Assembly: GCA_016463045.1 (NCBI GenBank)
Contig: JAEMSB010000186.1
Coordinates: 1,509 to 8,181 of the forward strand
Direction: 5' to 3'
DNA length: 6,673 nt
Source of the DNA: Niveispirillum sp.
GTDB lineage: Bacteria > Pseudomonadota > Alphaproteobacteria > Azospirillales > Azospirillaceae
Position numbers and translations under genes: made by a program. Below the pieces are notes generated by a model that saw only the letters and a program-made list of their open reading frames with translations, did not search any database and had not been told where the DNA came from. Below are positions 5,244 through 6,673 of the stretch, one piece after another. Position 1 is the stretch's first letter. Every line of letters begins with the position of its first letter.

Positions 5244-6673
5244 GGTGCCACCTCCAGATATTGCGACAGGTTGAAATCCAGCGGGTTGGGGGCCCAGCCC
5301 TTGATGCGCGGATCGACCAGCCGGCGGCGGGTATTGTGGGTCAGTGGCACGATGCTGTTAGCGGCCAGGGCCAGCGTCTCAGCCTGTTTCAGCAGGGCGA
5401 TGCGCCGGGCCGGGTCGGTGCTGGCATTGGCCTCGTCCAGCAGCTTGTCATAGGCCGGGTCCTTGTATCCGGGCAGGTTCTGCTGTTCCACGTCGCTGCG
5501 GAACAATTGCAGGAAGGAATTGGCATCGGGATAGTCGCCGATCCAGGCGTAATACATGATATCCGCATAGGATTTCTGGTTGCCGATAGTGGCCACCACG
5601 CGGAATTCCTGATTGTTCAGCCGGGTCTTCACACCCAGCTTCTGTCGCCACATGGCGGCCACGGCCACTACCACCTTGCGGGCATTGTCGTTGGTGTAAT
5701 GCAGGATCTCGATCTCGGGCAGTTCCTTGCCCCCCGGCCCATACCCGGCCTCGGCGAACAGCTTTTTGGCCATTTCATCCCGCTGCGCCTGGGGCTGTGC
5801 CGCCCAATCGGGGCGCGGCGGCTCGTATCCGCCGACATTGCCGGGCGGGGTGAAGGTGTAGGCCGGCTTCTCACCACCCCCCACCACCTTCTCGGCCAGA
5901 ACCTCCCGGTCCACGGCCAGGTTCAGGGCGGCGCGCAGCTTCGGATTGGATTTCCACGGCTCGTTCTTCAGATTGAAGGACAGGTAATAGGTGGAATAGG
6001 TCTGCCCCGCCCGGAACGCCGCCGGCAGGTTCTCCTTGGCGAAATTGATCTGCGGATTGGGCAGCGTATCGGTGACCAGCAGTTCCCCCGCCCGGAACTT
6101 CTTGAATTCCGTATCCTGATTGTCGATCGGGTAGGAGAAGACAGTGTCGATCTTGACCTTGGCCGCGTCGTAATAGAATGGGTTCTTCACCGTCTTGATA
6201 TGCGACTGAGGCAGATACTCGGCCAGCGTATAGGCACCGTTGGAGACAAGGTTGCCGGGGCTGGTGAAATTCTCCCCGAACTTGTCGATATTGGCCTTCT
6301 GCACCGGTGCCATGGCCACATGCTGCAACGAGGCCAGGAAGTAGCCCGTGGGCCGTTCCAGCGTGACCTTCAGGGTACGGGCATCCACCGCTTCCACGCC
6401 CAGCTTGTCGGTCGGCATCTTGCCCACCGTCACCGCCTGCCCATTGGCCAGCGGCCAGACGAAATAGGCGTAGGGGGAGGCGTGCTTGGGGTCGGCCAGC
6501 CGGCGCCATGAATAGACGAAATCCGCCGCCGTCACCGCCGTCCCGTCCGACCATTTGGCATCGGCGCGCAGTGTGAAGGTGTAGACCCGGCCATCGGCAC
6601 TGACGCTTTCGCTTTCCGCCACTGCGCGGCGCCCCTGCCCTTTGGCGTCCAGCGTGTACAGCCCCTCGAACAG
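5240..6673 (-). CDS. Peptide ABC transporter substrate-binding protein, family 5 (OppA/MppA-like), N-terminus beyond window
   Basis: The C-terminal 477 residues of a periplasmic solute-binding protein that would capture oligopeptides, or perhaps murein peptides, for an ABC importer. The reading frame stays open to the right edge. The GTG at 6622 is internal, because LFEGLYTLD, typical family sequence, lies upstream of it. Compared with E. coli OppA (about 543 aa), some 60-70 residues including the signal peptide are missing. In visible numbering, the family signature covers about 19-45 (VAESESVSADGRVYTF, then KWSDGTAVT). SNGAYTL is at 144-150, the second lobe contains RAALNLAVDRE (247-257), and the ligand-site segment AWIGDYPDANSFLQLF is at 376-391. 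D380 aligns with the OppA Asp that binds the peptide amino terminus, while Y374 falls where OppA has Arg413. The stop overlaps a possible start of the DsbA-like gene. No permease or ATPase gene is in view, so this may be an orphan binding protein or the end of a longer transporter operon. Confidence 0.93.
   Translation of the reverse strand: MFEGLYTLDAKGQGRRAVAESESVSADGRVYTFTLRADAKWSDGTAVTAADFVYSWRRLADPKHASPYAYFVWPLANGQAVTVGKMPTDKLGVEAVDARTLKVTLERPTGYFLASLQHVAMAPVQKANIDKFGENFTSPGNLVSNGAYTLAEYLPQSHIKTVKNPFYYDAAKVKIDTVFSYPIDNQDTEFKKFRAGELLVTDTLPNPQINFAKENLPAAFRAGQTYSTYYLSFNLKNEPWKSNPKLRAALNLAVDREVLAEKVVGGGEKPAYTFTPPGNVGGYEPPRPDWAAQPQAQRDEMAKKLFAEAGYGPGGKELPEIEILHYTNDNARKVVVAVAAMWRQKLGVKTRLNNQEFRVVATIGNQKSYADIMYYAWIGDYPDANSFLQLFRSDVEQQNLPGYKDPAYDKLLDEANASTDPARRIALLKQAETLALAANSIVPLTHNTRRRLVDPRIKGWAPNPLDFNLSQYLEVAP
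5251..5255 (-). promoter_or_regulatory. Candidate ribosome binding site for the outer GTG start of DsbA-like paralogue 1
   Basis: GGAGG on the minus strand lies seven bases before the GTG at 5243, within the last codons (Leu-Glu-Val) of the peptide-binding protein gene. With the GTGA stop/start overlap it would give translational coupling. It may also be a chance product of the CTG GAG GTG codons. Confidence 0.4.

Noticed and set aside
5216..6511. Long open frame (431 codons) on the plus strand opposite the peptide-binding protein gene
   Set aside because: It is fully antisense to a strongly recognised gene. Long antisense frames are expected in GC-rich DNA, and its product resembles no known family.
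6620..6622. GTG as the start of the peptide-binding protein
   Set aside because: The frame continues upstream to the window edge with conserved family sequence (LFEGLYTLD), so the gene is truncated by the window.
1..6673. CRISPR array, tRNA/rRNA, insertion sequence, phage or toxin-antitoxin genes
   Set aside because: I saw no regular direct repeats, no terminal inverted repeats with a transposase, and no RNA gene patterns. The window is nearly filled by the five genes described.

Overview
The window is GC-rich and almost fully coding, with strong G/C preference at third codon positions. It looks like chromosomal sequence from an alphaproteobacterium, possibly Rhodospirillales. That placement rests on the style of the SMC protein: its hinge, and a C-terminal segment with THHRLTMARM and MERGVSQLVSVDL, resemble alphaproteobacterial SMCs as I remember them. 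Nothing here identifies the genus. I see no tRNA, rRNA, CRISPR array, insertion sequence or phage gene.

Layout, left to right. A short plus-strand gene (38-286) encodes an 82-residue protein with two predicted membrane segments and no recognised family. It converges tail to tail with smc (290-3814, minus strand), and only three bases separate the two stop codons. smc is complete: head halves at both ends, two long Ala/Glu/Arg-rich coiled-coil arms and a central hinge. A 100-base gap (3815-3914) follows. Next come two tandem minus-strand genes for DsbA-family thiol-disulfide proteins (3915-4526 and 4530-5243). They are clear paralogues: about 53% identical over 150 gap-free residues counted by hand, with the same four cysteines at identical spacing. 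At the right edge is the C-terminal part of a family 5 (OppA-like) peptide-binding lipoprotein or periplasmic protein (5240-6673), cut by the window end.

The minus-strand order of transcription is therefore peptide-binding protein, DsbA-like 1, DsbA-like 2, then (after the gap) smc. The first three are packed like an operon. The binding-protein stop overlaps the outermost possible GTG start of DsbA-like 1 by four bases (GTGA), and DsbA-like 2 starts three bases after the DsbA-like 1 stop. The three upstream products act outside the cytoplasmic membrane, in peptide capture and in disulfide formation or isomerisation. SMC works on the nucleoid, so its place downstream looks like positional conservation rather than a shared pathway.

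The points most worth a second look are these. The DsbA paralogues sit in the same reading frame, separated by one stop codon and one sense codon. Their active sites differ (CSHC and CPHC). Both signal peptides carry a twin-arginine RRx-hydrophobic pair. The start of DsbA-like 1 is ambiguous, with a candidate internal promoter. The peptide-binding protein keeps the Asp expected to anchor a peptide amino terminus but appears to have Tyr where OppA has a ligand-carboxylate Arg. I found no evidence for a wholly new system.
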